The notes under the pieces: generated by a model
Databases searched by the model: none
The model's input: only the letters and a program-made list of their open reading frames with translations
Told to the model about the DNA's origin: nothing
NCBI RefSeq assembly: GCF_900109935.1
Contig: NZ_FOBV01000001.1
Coordinates: forward strand, 310,001-374,000
Direction of reading: 5' to 3'
From: Chryseobacterium taichungense
GTDB lineage: Bacteria; Bacteroidota; Bacteroidia; Flavobacteriales; Weeksellaceae
Length of the DNA stretch: 64,000 nucleotides
Made by a program: the position numbers and the translations under genes
In this document: in pieces, positions 56,132 through 64,000 of the stretch
How positions within the stretch are numbered: position 1 is the first letter of the stretch
Layout: the number at the start of each line of letters is the position of its first letter

Positions 56132-56160
56132 ATAAAAAAGTGGACTCATTAGAATCCACT
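56132..56160 (-). terminator. Rho-independent terminator after the YiiX-like gene
   Basis: On the minus strand AGTGGATTC / GAGTCCACT with a 4-nt loop followed by six T, 20 bp after the stop at 56181. Confidence 0.7.
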
Positions 56161-56180
56161 ATTATGTTAAATTTAAAATG

Positions 56181-56837
56181 TTATCGAAGTTCTTTTATTT
56201 TATCAAGTTTTTCGGATGCCGCCAGTCCGTTGGGGTTACAGCCCGGTTCACCTTCCGGAACTTTCAGATTTTTCTTTTTGTAAAAATCTTCCCAGAAAAC
56301 ATTTGTTTTTCCTGTTTTAGGATCAATGAAACTCATAGGCTCCAGGACAAAAATATGATCCTTTCTGAAAGCCCTTTCAATGAAATCAGAACAATAATAA
56401 GCGTTTTCATTTAAAATATAATTAAAATTGTAAGGCTTTCCTACCATAGAATTTGCTTTCTCAATTGCAGAAGGAATAGCATTTCTGTATTGAGGTTTTA
56501 ACCTGTAAACTATCACTCTTTGTTCGTCATCAGCCTGATCCTGAAGAAAATCTTTCAGTCTTTGTTTCTGGGAACCTCCTTTTGGAGCAGCATGTAAAAC
56601 ATAAAAATCGCTTCCGTCAATTTCTAAAATCCCGATGTGATCAAAAGAAATATTCTTCTGCTTTTGCGTAACATTATTAATAGCCCCTGAAAGCCCTGAA
56701 TCTTTAGCGGTAACAAACAATAAATCACCGTTTTCCAATCCCGAAACTTTTGAACTTCTACAGCTTATAATATTATTTAAAATAAATAAAACTGTAAAAA
56801 TTGAAAGTACAATCTTACTTCTTAAAATTTTCTTCAT
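56181..56837 (-). CDS. YiiX/YebB-like NlpC/P60-type cysteine hydrolase (lipoprotein)
   Basis: 218 residues. Lipoprotein signal with Cys in LFILNNIISCRSSK. Then ENGDLLFVTAKDSGLSGAIN, ISFDHIGILEIDGSDFYVLH with catalytic His, KPYNFNYI and YYCSDFIERAF with the catalytic Cys. This is the permuted NlpC/P60 (peptidase C92) layout. Probably cleaves a cell-envelope amide bond. The 5' end overlaps the DUF1801 gene by 23 bp, so they are co-transcribed. Confidence 0.82.
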   Translation of the reverse strand: MKKILRSKIVLSIFTVLFILNNIISCRSSKVSGLENGDLLFVTAKDSGLSGAINNVTQKQKNISFDHIGILEIDGSDFYVLHAAPKGGSQKQRLKDFLQDQADDEQRVIVYRLKPQYRNAIPSAIEKANSMVGKPYNFNYILNENAYYCSDFIERAFRKDHIFVLEPMSFIDPKTGKTNVFWEDFYKKKNLKVPEGEPGCNPNGLAASEKLDKIKELR

Positions 56838-57270
56838 AACAATTTATCCAATCCTGAACCGTCATTTTTCTACATACTTCAGCCAATAATTCAAGGGGGA
56901 TATCATCCATTTTCTTGAAACGTACGCAAGATTTACCCATATCCAGTTTTCTTTTAGAATATTTGGGAAATTCTTGTACAAACCAATTCAGCAATTCAGG
57001 TTTAGCATACATTCCCATATGATAAAATGCGATAAAATTTTTTTGAGAAGCTATACTTAAGAAAGGTAATGGTGTGCCTGGTGCACAATGATAACCGGCA
57101 GGATAAGCCTCCAGCGGAACACCCCATCCGATCATTCCGTAGCTGCTGTCCTGAGAAAAACCTTCCGGTAAATTATTATTAATAGTATCAAAAAGTTTTC
57201 TGAAAATCTCCTGTCTTTCTTCAGGAATCTTCGAAATATAATCTTCTATAGAAACGGATTGTATCTGCAT
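56815..57270 (-). CDS. DUF1801 domain protein
   Basis: About 151 residues from ATG 57270; a TTG at 57294 also keeps the frame. DUF1801 pattern: SIEDYISKIPEERQEIFRKL, SSYGMIGWGVPLEAYPAGYH, KNFIAFYHMGMYAKPEL, DMGKSCVRFKKMDDIPLELL. The family resembles the YdhG/frataxin-like fold; function not established. It overlaps the YiiX-like gene by 23 bp. Confidence 0.88.
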   Translation of the reverse strand: MQIQSVSIEDYISKIPEERQEIFRKLFDTINNNLPEGFSQDSSYGMIGWGVPLEAYPAGYHCAPGTPLPFLSIASQKNFIAFYHMGMYAKPELLNWFVQEFPKYSKRKLDMGKSCVRFKKMDDIPLELLAEVCRKMTVQDWINCYEENFKK

Positions 57271-57389
57271 TTTTTCAGTTTTATAATTTTCCAAAATAAC
57301 AAAAATTTAATGAAAGATAAACCCTTAAGCAAGAACAAAAATTTGTGTCTTTTCAATGGCTAAAAACTTTATTTTTTTGCTCTTTTTAT

Positions 57390-57397
57390 TATATTTG
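57390..57397 (+). promoter_or_regulatory. -7 promoter box of the delta-60-repeat T9SS gene
   Basis: TATATTTG, 18 nt before the ATG at 57416. A TTTG lies 10 nt upstream, too close to be a normal -33 element. Confidence 0.55.
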
Positions 57398-57415
57398 CAA
57401 AACAAAAAAATATAA

Positions 57416-58963
57416 ATGACAAAAAAAATTACTTTCTTGAGTATCCTCATGATCTGTTTTGGATACTTTCAGGCCCAGGTTCCCGGAACTCTTGATTCTA
57501 CCTTTGGAATTTCAGGCAAAATCACCTCCAATCATTTTTCAACGCAAATGATTTTTGACACCGCCACTCAACCGGACGGGAAAATTATTGCAGTAGGAGC
57601 CGCTACGGTAGGTTCGTCCAATAATAATACTTTCTATGCGGTGAGATTTAATGCTAACGGAGCGATTGATACGACCTTTGGGTCAAATGGGTATTTCAAT
57701 CTAGACATGAGCGGTTTAGGGTATAATAACTTTGCCAGAACTGTGGAGTTGCAGCCAGATGGAAAAATAATATTAGGAGGTGCTGTTGCGCAATATATCA
57801 ATGGAGACAATTATTATTTTGGGGTACTTAGATTAAATGGAAACGGAACCGTAGATACCACCTTCGGAAACCAGGGAAAAAGTATTTTTTCAATGAGTTC
57901 TTCCAGTTCTACGATCAATCAGATAAAAGATATCGCTCTCCAAGCTGATGGAAAAATAATTGTAGCAGGAACGTACTATAACAGTCCCTCAACGGATTTT
58001 GCCGTTGCAAGACTTAATACCGACGGATCATTAGATTCCGATTTCAGCAATGATGGCAAGGTCCTCATAGGTTTTACGTACAATTCTAACATTAATTATG
58101 ATGAAGCCTATAGAATAAAAATTCTCAATGATTCCAGAATCCTTATTGGTGGTAAGACCTATTTTAATGATGGTGCATGGTGTATGCTACTGCCGGATGG
58201 ATCAATGGACTCTTCTTTTGGAACAGGAGGAAAGAAGACCTTTACCACAGATAATAGTTTTAACTTTGGAACCTTCTATTTCCTTCCAGATAATTCAATG
58301 CTAATCGGTGGTTATTTTTCCGGAAACAACGGTGATGCAGCTCTCTACAAAATATCTTCTAACGGTACATTGGATATGACGTTCGGGAACAATGGCAAGG
58401 CCATCGTAGATCTTGATAATTCCAGTTCGGATGGCATCATTGCAGATCTGGATATTGACAGTACAGGAAAAATTTATGCAGTAGGCCAAACTTCGACGGG
58501 AGGAATTTCTTATTTTTACCTTCTCAATTTCAATAGCAACGGCACATTGAATACTGATTTTAGTTATGACGGAAAAGTTTTGGCTAATTTTGGCGCCAAT
58601 TCAAACTATGGCAATTCCGTATCCGTGCAACCCAATGGAAAAGTACTGCTTGCCGGCTATTACAATTACCCATATACGGCAGCACTGGCGAGATTTAATA
58701 ATCAGCCCTATTTAAGCACGACGGAAGTATCAGAAAAAAATACACTGACCATATATCCGAATCCGACAACTGATTTTTTTATGATTTCTAAATCTGAAAT
58801 AGCAGATATAAATCAAAAAGCTGAAATAACGGATGAAGTCGGTAGAATTATAAAAACGGTATTTATTAACGCAGATCATACAAGAGTAGAAGTTTCGGAT
58901 TTGAATCCGGGAGTTTACTATGTGAATGTTAATAAAGTAACAAAAAAATTGATTGTAAAATAG
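57416..58963 (+). CDS. T9SS type A sorting domain protein with delta-60 repeats
   Basis: 515 residues. Signal peptide ends YFQAQ. About seven delta-60 repeats of the form GTLDSTFGxxGK...QPDGKI..aG (for example VDTTFGNQGKSIF, LQADGKIIVAGTY) form a propeller-like body. The C-terminal sorting domain is LTIYPNPTTDFFMISKSE...KKLIVK. Secreted through the type IX system and anchored or released. Ligand unknown. Single gene with terminator. Confidence 0.9.
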   Translation: MTKKITFLSILMICFGYFQAQVPGTLDSTFGISGKITSNHFSTQMIFDTATQPDGKIIAVGAATVGSSNNNTFYAVRFNANGAIDTTFGSNGYFNLDMSGLGYNNFARTVELQPDGKIILGGAVAQYINGDNYYFGVLRLNGNGTVDTTFGNQGKSIFSMSSSSSTINQIKDIALQADGKIIVAGTYYNSPSTDFAVARLNTDGSLDSDFSNDGKVLIGFTYNSNINYDEAYRIKILNDSRILIGGKTYFNDGAWCMLLPDGSMDSSFGTGGKKTFTTDNSFNFGTFYFLPDNSMLIGGYFSGNNGDAALYKISSNGTLDMTFGNNGKAIVDLDNSSSDGIIADLDIDSTGKIYAVGQTSTGGISYFYLLNFNSNGTLNTDFSYDGKVLANFGANSNYGNSVSVQPNGKVLLAGYYNYPYTAALARFNNQPYLSTTEVSEKNTLTIYPNPTTDFFMISKSEIADINQKAEITDEVGRIIKTVFINADHTRVEVSDLNPGVYYVNVNKVTKKLIVK

Positions 58964-58983
58964 TTGTTATTAAATCTTTATAA

Positions 58984-59015
58984 AAAACAGCGTTCTTACA
59001 AGAGCGTTGTTTTTG
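58984..59015 (+). terminator. Terminator after the delta-60-repeat gene
   Basis: Imperfect stem AAACAGCGTTCT / AAGAGCGTTGTTT followed by TTGTTTT. Confidence 0.65.
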
Positions 59016-59162
59016 TTTTATACTGTCAAATTTCACTTATTTTGATCTAATAAATGGATTCTATAAAAAACATTTCATTATATAAACAGGTAATTTCACA
59101 ACAGATATCTGCAAAATCCTTTTCTTTCCGACGGTTAATTTTAATATTGCGGAATTAAATCT

Positions 59163-59170
59163 TATTTTTG
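59163..59170 (+). promoter_or_regulatory. -7 promoter box of the aminotransferase gene
   Basis: TATTTTTG, 20 nt before the ATG at 59191. No clear -33 TTTG at normal spacing. Confidence 0.45.
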
Positions 59171-59190
59171 CCATACAAATTTTTTGAACA

Positions 59191-60396
59191 ATGCCGAATA
59201 TTTCAAACAGAGCACTGCACATGCCGCCTTCGCCGGTAAGAAAACTGGTTCCTTTTGCCCTTGCAGCCAAACAGAGGGGAATAAAAGTCTATCATTTGAA
59301 CATCGGACAACCCGATATCGAAACTCCGGAAACGGCACTGAATGCTTTAAAGAATATTGATCTGAAAGTGCTGGAATATGCGCTTTCTGAAGGTAATCTG
59401 GACTACAGAAAAGCATTAACAGAATATTACCATTCGTTAGGTTTCAACGACCTTACAACAGATAATTTCATCGTGACCAACGGAGGTTCCGAAGCTTTGA
59501 ATTTCGCTATTTCCACGCTGTGCGATGACGGAGATGAAGTGATCATTCCTGAACCTTATTACGCTAATTACAATGGCTTTACAAGTACTTTTAATGTAAA
59601 TGTCGTGGCGGTTCCTTCAACCATAGACACAGGTTTTGCGCTTCCTCCGATTGAAGAATTTGAGAAAAAAATTACCGAAAAAACAAGAGCAATTGTTATC
59701 TGTAACCCCGGAAATCCTACAGGATATCTCTACACCCGTGAAGAGCTTCAAAAACTGGCGGAAATTGCCTTGAAATATGACATTGTTGTTATTTCAGACG
59801 AAGTTTACAGAGAATATGTATACGACGGAAAACAGCAGATTTCTATGCTGGCTTTTCCTGAGCTTGCTGAAAACTGTATTATTATCGATTCAGAATCAAA
59901 ACGTTACTCAATGTGTGGAGTAAGAATCGGATGTATGATTACCCGATCTAAAAAAATCCATGATGCGGCCATGCTTTTTGCACAGGCAAGACTGAGTCCG
60001 GTTCTTTTAGGCCAAATCGCTGCAACCGCCGCTCATCAGGACGATCAGGCTTACATCAGAGCGGTACGGGAGGAATACACACACCGAAGAAACATTCTGG
60101 TGGACCTTTTGAATGCTATCCCTGGAGTAATTTGCCCGAAACCGAAAGGGGCCTTCTACTGTGTTGCTGAACTTCCTGTAGATGATACAGAGAAATTTGC
60201 ACAATGGCTTCTTGAAAAATACTCGAATCAGAATGAAACGATTATGGTAGCGCCAGCCGGAGGATTCTACAGTAATCCAGAGCTTGGCAAAAAACAGGTA
60301 AGAATCGCATATGTTTTAAAAGAAGAAGACCTGAAAAGAAGTGCTGCTATCCTGAAAGATGCGCTTCAACAATACAAAATAGAATTCAGTCTTTAA
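59191..60396 (+). CDS. PLP-dependent aminotransferase, class I/II
   Basis: 401 residues. Fold-type I motifs: VYHLNIGQPDIETPETAL, VTNGGSEALNFAI, CNPGNPTGYLYTREEL, VISDEVYREYVYD and SESKRYSMCGVRIGCMI with the PLP-binding Lys in SK. Probably an aspartate- or aromatic-type transaminase; substrate not deducible. The last codons are followed by a 10-bp stem with a long loop near 60420-60465 that may end the transcript. Confidence 0.9.
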   Translation: MPNISNRALHMPPSPVRKLVPFALAAKQRGIKVYHLNIGQPDIETPETALNALKNIDLKVLEYALSEGNLDYRKALTEYYHSLGFNDLTTDNFIVTNGGSEALNFAISTLCDDGDEVIIPEPYYANYNGFTSTFNVNVVAVPSTIDTGFALPPIEEFEKKITEKTRAIVICNPGNPTGYLYTREELQKLAEIALKYDIVVISDEVYREYVYDGKQQISMLAFPELAENCIIIDSESKRYSMCGVRIGCMITRSKKIHDAAMLFAQARLSPVLLGQIAATAAHQDDQAYIRAVREEYTHRRNILVDLLNAIPGVICPKPKGAFYCVAELPVDDTEKFAQWLLEKYSNQNETIMVAPAGGFYSNPELGKKQVRIAYVLKEEDLKRSAAILKDALQQYKIEFSL

Positions 60397-60511
60397 GCTG
60401 AAAAAGAATAATAATCTGTCAGCAATAAATTTGGTGGAGATATTCTTTCCGCACTTTTATTGCTGATATTTTATTTTAAATTAGATAAACGAATTTGTTT
60501 AAATAATACAA

Positions 60512-61525
60512 ATGCACGAAAATTTTTCATTAAGACCCTATAACACGTTCGGTGTTGATGCAAAGGCCAGATACTTTACTGAAGTTCATTCTACAGAAGA
60601 ATTAATTGAAGCGCTGAATTATTCAAAAACCAGCACTTTACCATTACTTTTTCTGGGCGGAGGAAGCAATATTTTACTGACAAAAGATTTCGACGGACTG
60701 GCCATTCAGCTCAATCTCAAAGGAATTCATGAAGATTTCATTAATGACAATGAAGTATTGGTTACTGCAAAAGCTGGGGAAAACTGGCATGAATTTGTGA
60801 TGTTTTGCCTGAATAAAAATTATGGCGGACTGGAAAATCTTTCTTTAATCCCCGGAAATGTTGGAACATCGCCCATGCAGAATATCGGGGCTTACGGTAC
60901 CGAAATAAAAGATACTTTCGTGAACTGCACCGTTCTTAATCTTGAGAATCTTCAGTTGGAAATGTTCAATCTGGAACAATGCAGATTCGGATACCGGGAT
61001 TCTGTTTTTAAGCAGGAAGGAAAAGGAAAATATGTGATTTTAGAAGTTACTTTTAAATTAACAAGAAAAGATCATAATATCAAAACAGAATATGGCGCCA
61101 TAACGTCTGAACTGGAAAATTTAGGCATTGAAAATCCTACCATTCAGGATATTTCCAAAGCAGTTATCAACATCAGAAAAAGCAAATTACCGGATCCGAA
61201 AGAAATCGGAAACGCGGGAAGCTTTTTTAAAAACCCAACCATTCTTTTGACTCAGTTTGAAGAATTGCAGCAAAAATTTGAAAACATTCCGGGATATGCG
61301 AATGGAGATTTTGTAAAAGTTCCGGCAGGCTGGCTTATCGAGCAATGTGGCTGGAAAGGAAAACAAATAGGAAATGTTGCCTCCCATAAATTACAGGCGC
61401 TGGTTATCATCAATGCTACAGGAGAAGCGACAGGGCAGGAAATTTATGATTTTTCAACAAAAATAATTGATTCTGTACAGGAGAAATTCGGTATTGAGCT
61501 TGAAAGAGAAGTGAATATTATTTAA
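60512..61525 (+). CDS. murB: UDP-N-acetylmuramate dehydrogenase
   Basis: MurB reduces UDP-GlcNAc-enolpyruvate to UDP-MurNAc using NADPH and FAD, the step after MurA. 337 residues: NTFGVDAKARYFTEV, FLGGGSNILLTKDFDG (FAD), NLSLIPGNVGTSPMQNIGAYGTEI, FGYRDSVFK and GNAGSFFKNP with the catalytic Ser, then AGWLIEQCGWKGKQIG. ATG 60512. It precedes proC with a hairpin between. Confidence 0.95.
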   Translation: MHENFSLRPYNTFGVDAKARYFTEVHSTEELIEALNYSKTSTLPLLFLGGGSNILLTKDFDGLAIQLNLKGIHEDFINDNEVLVTAKAGENWHEFVMFCLNKNYGGLENLSLIPGNVGTSPMQNIGAYGTEIKDTFVNCTVLNLENLQLEMFNLEQCRFGYRDSVFKQEGKGKYVILEVTFKLTRKDHNIKTEYGAITSELENLGIENPTIQDISKAVINIRKSKLPDPKEIGNAGSFFKNPTILLTQFEELQQKFENIPGYANGDFVKVPAGWLIEQCGWKGKQIGNVASHKLQALVIINATGEATGQEIYDFSTKIIDSVQEKFGIELEREVNII

Positions 61526-61538
61526 AATAAACAGTAAA

Positions 61539-61571
61539 AACTTTGTCAAAGATCTGAACTTTGACAAAGTT
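61539..61571. other. Perfect 13-bp hairpin between murB and proC
   Basis: AACTTTGTCAAAG / CTTTGACAAAGTT with a 7-nt loop, 22 bp before the proC ATG. No T tract follows. Confidence 0.6.
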
Positions 61572-61593
61572 ATCATAAAAACACATAGAAAAC

Positions 61594-62397
61594 ATGAAAA
61601 TAGCTATTCTCGGAGCCGGAAAAATGGGCTTATCTTTTTCTAAATCATTTTTAAAATATGAACTGATAAAGCCGGAAAATCTTCATCTGATTACCAGAAA
61701 TGAATCCAAATTTTCCGAGATTTCGAAAGAATTTTCCAAGTCTAAAATTTCAACTTTTGATCAAGTCAATGATATTGATGCAGATCTGATTATCATCGCT
61801 GTAAAGCCACAAGATTTCCAATATCTCTCTGAAAACTTCCGGTTTCAGATGAAGGAAAATCAAATGGTTTTATCCATCATGGCAGGAATTAAAATTGAAA
61901 AAATTCAAAAACTATTAAATCATCCCATGGTTGTAAGAGCAATGCCTAATTCCCCCACTCTTCTCGGAATGGGAATTACCGGTTATACTTCCGCGGAAGG
62001 AGTTTCTTTCAGTCAGCTCATCAATATCGAAAGATTACTTAACTCAACCGGAAGATCTGTTTATCTCGAAAATGAAGACCTTTTAGACGGCGTTACAGCA
62101 CTTTCAGGAAGCGGACCTGCTTATTTTTATTATATTGTTGATGCCATGATCAAAGCAGGTATTGAAATGGGAATCGATGAAAATCTATCAAAACTTTTTG
62201 TACAACAAACCATGTTGGGGGCCTATCATCTGATTAATAATTCAGATAAAAGTCTGGAGGAACTGATTAAAGATGTCGCATCAAAAGGCGGCACAACAGA
62301 AGCAGCACTTAAAACATTTAACGAAAACAACCTGAAAGAAATCCTGAAAAGCGGAATCCTGAATGCAGAAAACCGGGCAAAAGAACTGAACGGATAA
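61594..62397 (+). CDS. proC: Pyrroline-5-carboxylate reductase
   Basis: ProC makes proline from pyrroline-5-carboxylate with NAD(P)H. 267 residues: N-terminal Rossmann ILGAGKMGLSFSKSF, IIAVKPQDFQYL, VRAMPNSPTLLGMGITGY, and the signature ALSGSGPAYFYYIVDAMIKAG, then VASKGGTTEAALKTF. ATG 61594. Confidence 0.95.
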   Translation: MKIAILGAGKMGLSFSKSFLKYELIKPENLHLITRNESKFSEISKEFSKSKISTFDQVNDIDADLIIIAVKPQDFQYLSENFRFQMKENQMVLSIMAGIKIEKIQKLLNHPMVVRAMPNSPTLLGMGITGYTSAEGVSFSQLINIERLLNSTGRSVYLENEDLLDGVTALSGSGPAYFYYIVDAMIKAGIEMGIDENLSKLFVQQTMLGAYHLINNSDKSLEELIKDVASKGGTTEAALKTFNENNLKEILKSGILNAENRAKELNG

Positions 62398-62475
62398 TTA
62401 TTGAATACTGTAAAATAATAAAATTTTATAAGATTTCTTTAACATCAATTGCATTTCTTTTCATTTCAAAAGCCT

Positions 62476-62483
62476 TAAATTTG
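62476..62483 (+). promoter_or_regulatory. -7 promoter box of lnt
   Basis: TAAATTTG, 17 nt before the ATG at 62501; a TTG about 24 nt further upstream could be the -33 element. Confidence 0.5.
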
Positions 62484-62500
62484 TATGTTAAATCAATTGA

Positions 62501-64000
62501 ATGAAATACGTTTTACTTACGCTCATTTCAGCAATGCTGCTGTCGATATCATGGCCTACTTACGGGGTTCCTTTTTTTATATTCTTTGCCCTCGTTCCTC
62601 TTTTGATGATGGAGCACGGTGTTTCAAAATTTTCAGAGTATAAGAGAAAAAGCTGGGTGGTTTTCGCGCTTTCCTATATATGCTTTGTCATCTGGAACAT
62701 TGTAACGACCGGATGGTTGTACGGAGCAAAAAACCCGGATGGAAGCCACTCGATATTAGCCGTTGTATTCCCGGTACTGGTTAATTCACTTCTTTATTCT
62801 TTAGTATTTCAATGTTACCATTGGTACAAAAATGCGCAGGGGACATATTGGGGATTAGCGTTTTTCATCGCCATATGGATGAGTTTTGAAAAATTTCATT
62901 TGAGCTGGGAATTTACCTGGCCCTGGCTGAATCTTGGGAATGCATTTTCAGAATACCCAAAACTGATTCAATGGTATGATACGCTGGGTGCTACCGGCGG
63001 AAGCTTCTGGATATTATTGATCAATATTTTAATCTTTTACACCATAAGAATCTGGCAGGCCGGAAGAAAAAGAAAAGATCTGATCAAAAACACATCAATC
63101 GTTGCAACTTTAATCATTATCCCAATGATCATTTCAGTTGTGAGATACAATAGCTTTAATGAAAAACCAATCGGAAGTGTAAATGTACTGATGCTTCAGC
63201 CTGATCTTGATCCTTACGCGGAAAAATATTCCAAAGACAGCCTGATCATTGAAAATGATCTTTTGGATCTGGCGGAAAAAAATTCAAAAGGAAAAATAGA
63301 TTATTATATCGCTCCCGAAACTGCCCTTCCCGGCAGAGGTTCGATTTCCGAGCGGGGTTTTGAAAAAAGTATTATCCTGAATAACCTCAAATCATTTTTA
63401 ACAAAACATCCGGGTTCCGTATTTGCAACAGGAATTTCTTCGCACAAATTTTATACTTCCGAAGAAAATCTTCCGAAAGAAGCTTATCAATTGAATCCGG
63501 GACTCTGGGTGGAAAGCTTCAATTCTGCCGTTCAGGTTGTTCCCAACCGTAATGTTGAAGTTTATCACAAAGGAAAGCTGGTTCCCGGCGTTGAAATATT
63601 CCCTTATATGAATTATTTAAAGCCACTTCTGGGAGATGCCATGCTGAATCTTGGAGGAACCGTTGCATCTCTTGGAACTGATAAAGAAAGAGTTGCATTT
63701 GCCAATCCTTTCAATAAAGGAAAAATGGCGCCAATCATCTGCTATGAAAGCATTTACGGTGAATTCACAGGGGATTATGTAAAAAAAGGCGCAAATTTTC
63801 TAGCCATTATGACGAATGATTCCTGGTGGGGTGTTTCCGAAGGTCACAGACAGCTGCTTTCTTATGCAAGACTGCGTGCTATTGAAACCAGAAGAGAAAT
63901 TGCAAGGGCTGCCAACAGCGGAATTTCGGCTCATATCGATGCCAGAGGAGAAATCATTGAAGATACTTTTTATGGAGATAAAACAGCCTTATTTGCAAAA
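62501..64000 (+). CDS. lnt: Apolipoprotein N-acyltransferase (partial, C-terminus outside window)
   Basis: 500 codons are inside the window. About six N-terminal membrane segments (start MKYVLLTLISAMLLSISWPT) are followed by the periplasmic nitrilase-like domain. The catalytic triad is visible: Glu in IAPETALPGRG, Lys in VYHKGKLVPGVE and Cys in PIICYESIYG; TNDSWWGVSEGHRQ is the usual loop. It N-acylates the lipid-modified Cys of lipoproteins. Preceded by proC with its own -7 box. Confidence 0.93.
   Translation, partial: MKYVLLTLISAMLLSISWPTYGVPFFIFFALVPLLMMEHGVSKFSEYKRKSWVVFALSYICFVIWNIVTTGWLYGAKNPDGSHSILAVVFPVLVNSLLYSLVFQCYHWYKNAQGTYWGLAFFIAIWMSFEKFHLSWEFTWPWLNLGNAFSEYPKLIQWYDTLGATGGSFWILLINILIFYTIRIWQAGRKRKDLIKNTSIVATLIIIPMIISVVRYNSFNEKPIGSVNVLMLQPDLDPYAEKYSKDSLIIENDLLDLAEKNSKGKIDYYIAPETALPGRGSISERGFEKSIILNNLKSFLTKHPGSVFATGISSHKFYTSEENLPKEAYQLNPGLWVESFNSAVQVVPNRNVEVYHKGKLVPGVEIFPYMNYLKPLLGDAMLNLGGTVASLGTDKERVAFANPFNKGKMAPIICYESIYGEFTGDYVKKGANFLAIMTNDSWWGVSEGHRQLLSYARLRAIETRREIARAANSGISAHIDARGEIIEDTFYGDKTALFAK

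Overview
The window is a 64-kb piece of a Flavobacteriia (Weeksellaceae) chromosome, most like Chryseobacterium. This rests on low GC, T9SS sorting-domain proteins, SusC/SusD and FecR/ECF families, DUF4290 next to murA, DUF6443 Rhs proteins, TAnnTTTG -7 promoter boxes, and translated Flavobacterial interspersed repeats ('CHSERSEES', 'SPNPSRGG'). No species is claimed.

Layout. 1-14.5 kb is ordinary core: a cut sensor kinase, small unknowns, a LuxE-like synthetase, lpxH, queD, a TlpA-like protein, a thioesterase, the glyoxylate shunt (aceB-aceA) with a divergent RamB/ScfR-type regulator, comF, upp and der. At 14.8 kb a tRNA-Gln(TTG) is occupied by an integrated element. Its large serine recombinase is read antisense through the tRNA, so the last 32 codons are host tRNA and flank sequence. 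The element continues with a small companion gene, a two-gene methyltransferase plus PD-(D/E)XK nuclease cassette, a DUF3408 protein, a GAF-histidine kinase between two copies of a ~175-bp direct repeat, a Toprim primase, a candidate oriT and a relaxase. No type IV secretion genes are seen, so it looks mobilizable, not self-conjugative.

Next comes an ECF sigma / FecR / SusC / SusD / TlpA-like / DUF6520 locus (26.7-35.5 kb). Its susD carries a one-base frameshift at the lipoprotein signal. A gene-poor kilobase follows, then a polymorphic-toxin locus: a small (probably broken) ORF, a candidate immunity protein, an Rhs protein with a C-terminal WHH-type HNH nuclease, a second YD-repeat protein and a T9SS protein. 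An XRE regulator with two phased operators lies at 45.7 kb. A 9-bp copy of the tRNA-Gln 3' end, directly followed by a terminator at 46.27 kb, is a candidate right end of the element, which would make it about 31 kb. This is a hypothesis.

46.3-64 kb is again core-like: an LPS-kinase-like protein, a GT9 glycosyltransferase, katG, a haem-binding protein, a DCC oxidoreductase, a GH13 amylase, DUF4290-murA (with a natural Cys-to-Asp active site), a stand-alone NIL-domain protein, a YiiX-like hydrolase, a DUF1801 protein, a delta-60-repeat T9SS protein, an aminotransferase, murB, proC and the first 500 codons of lnt.
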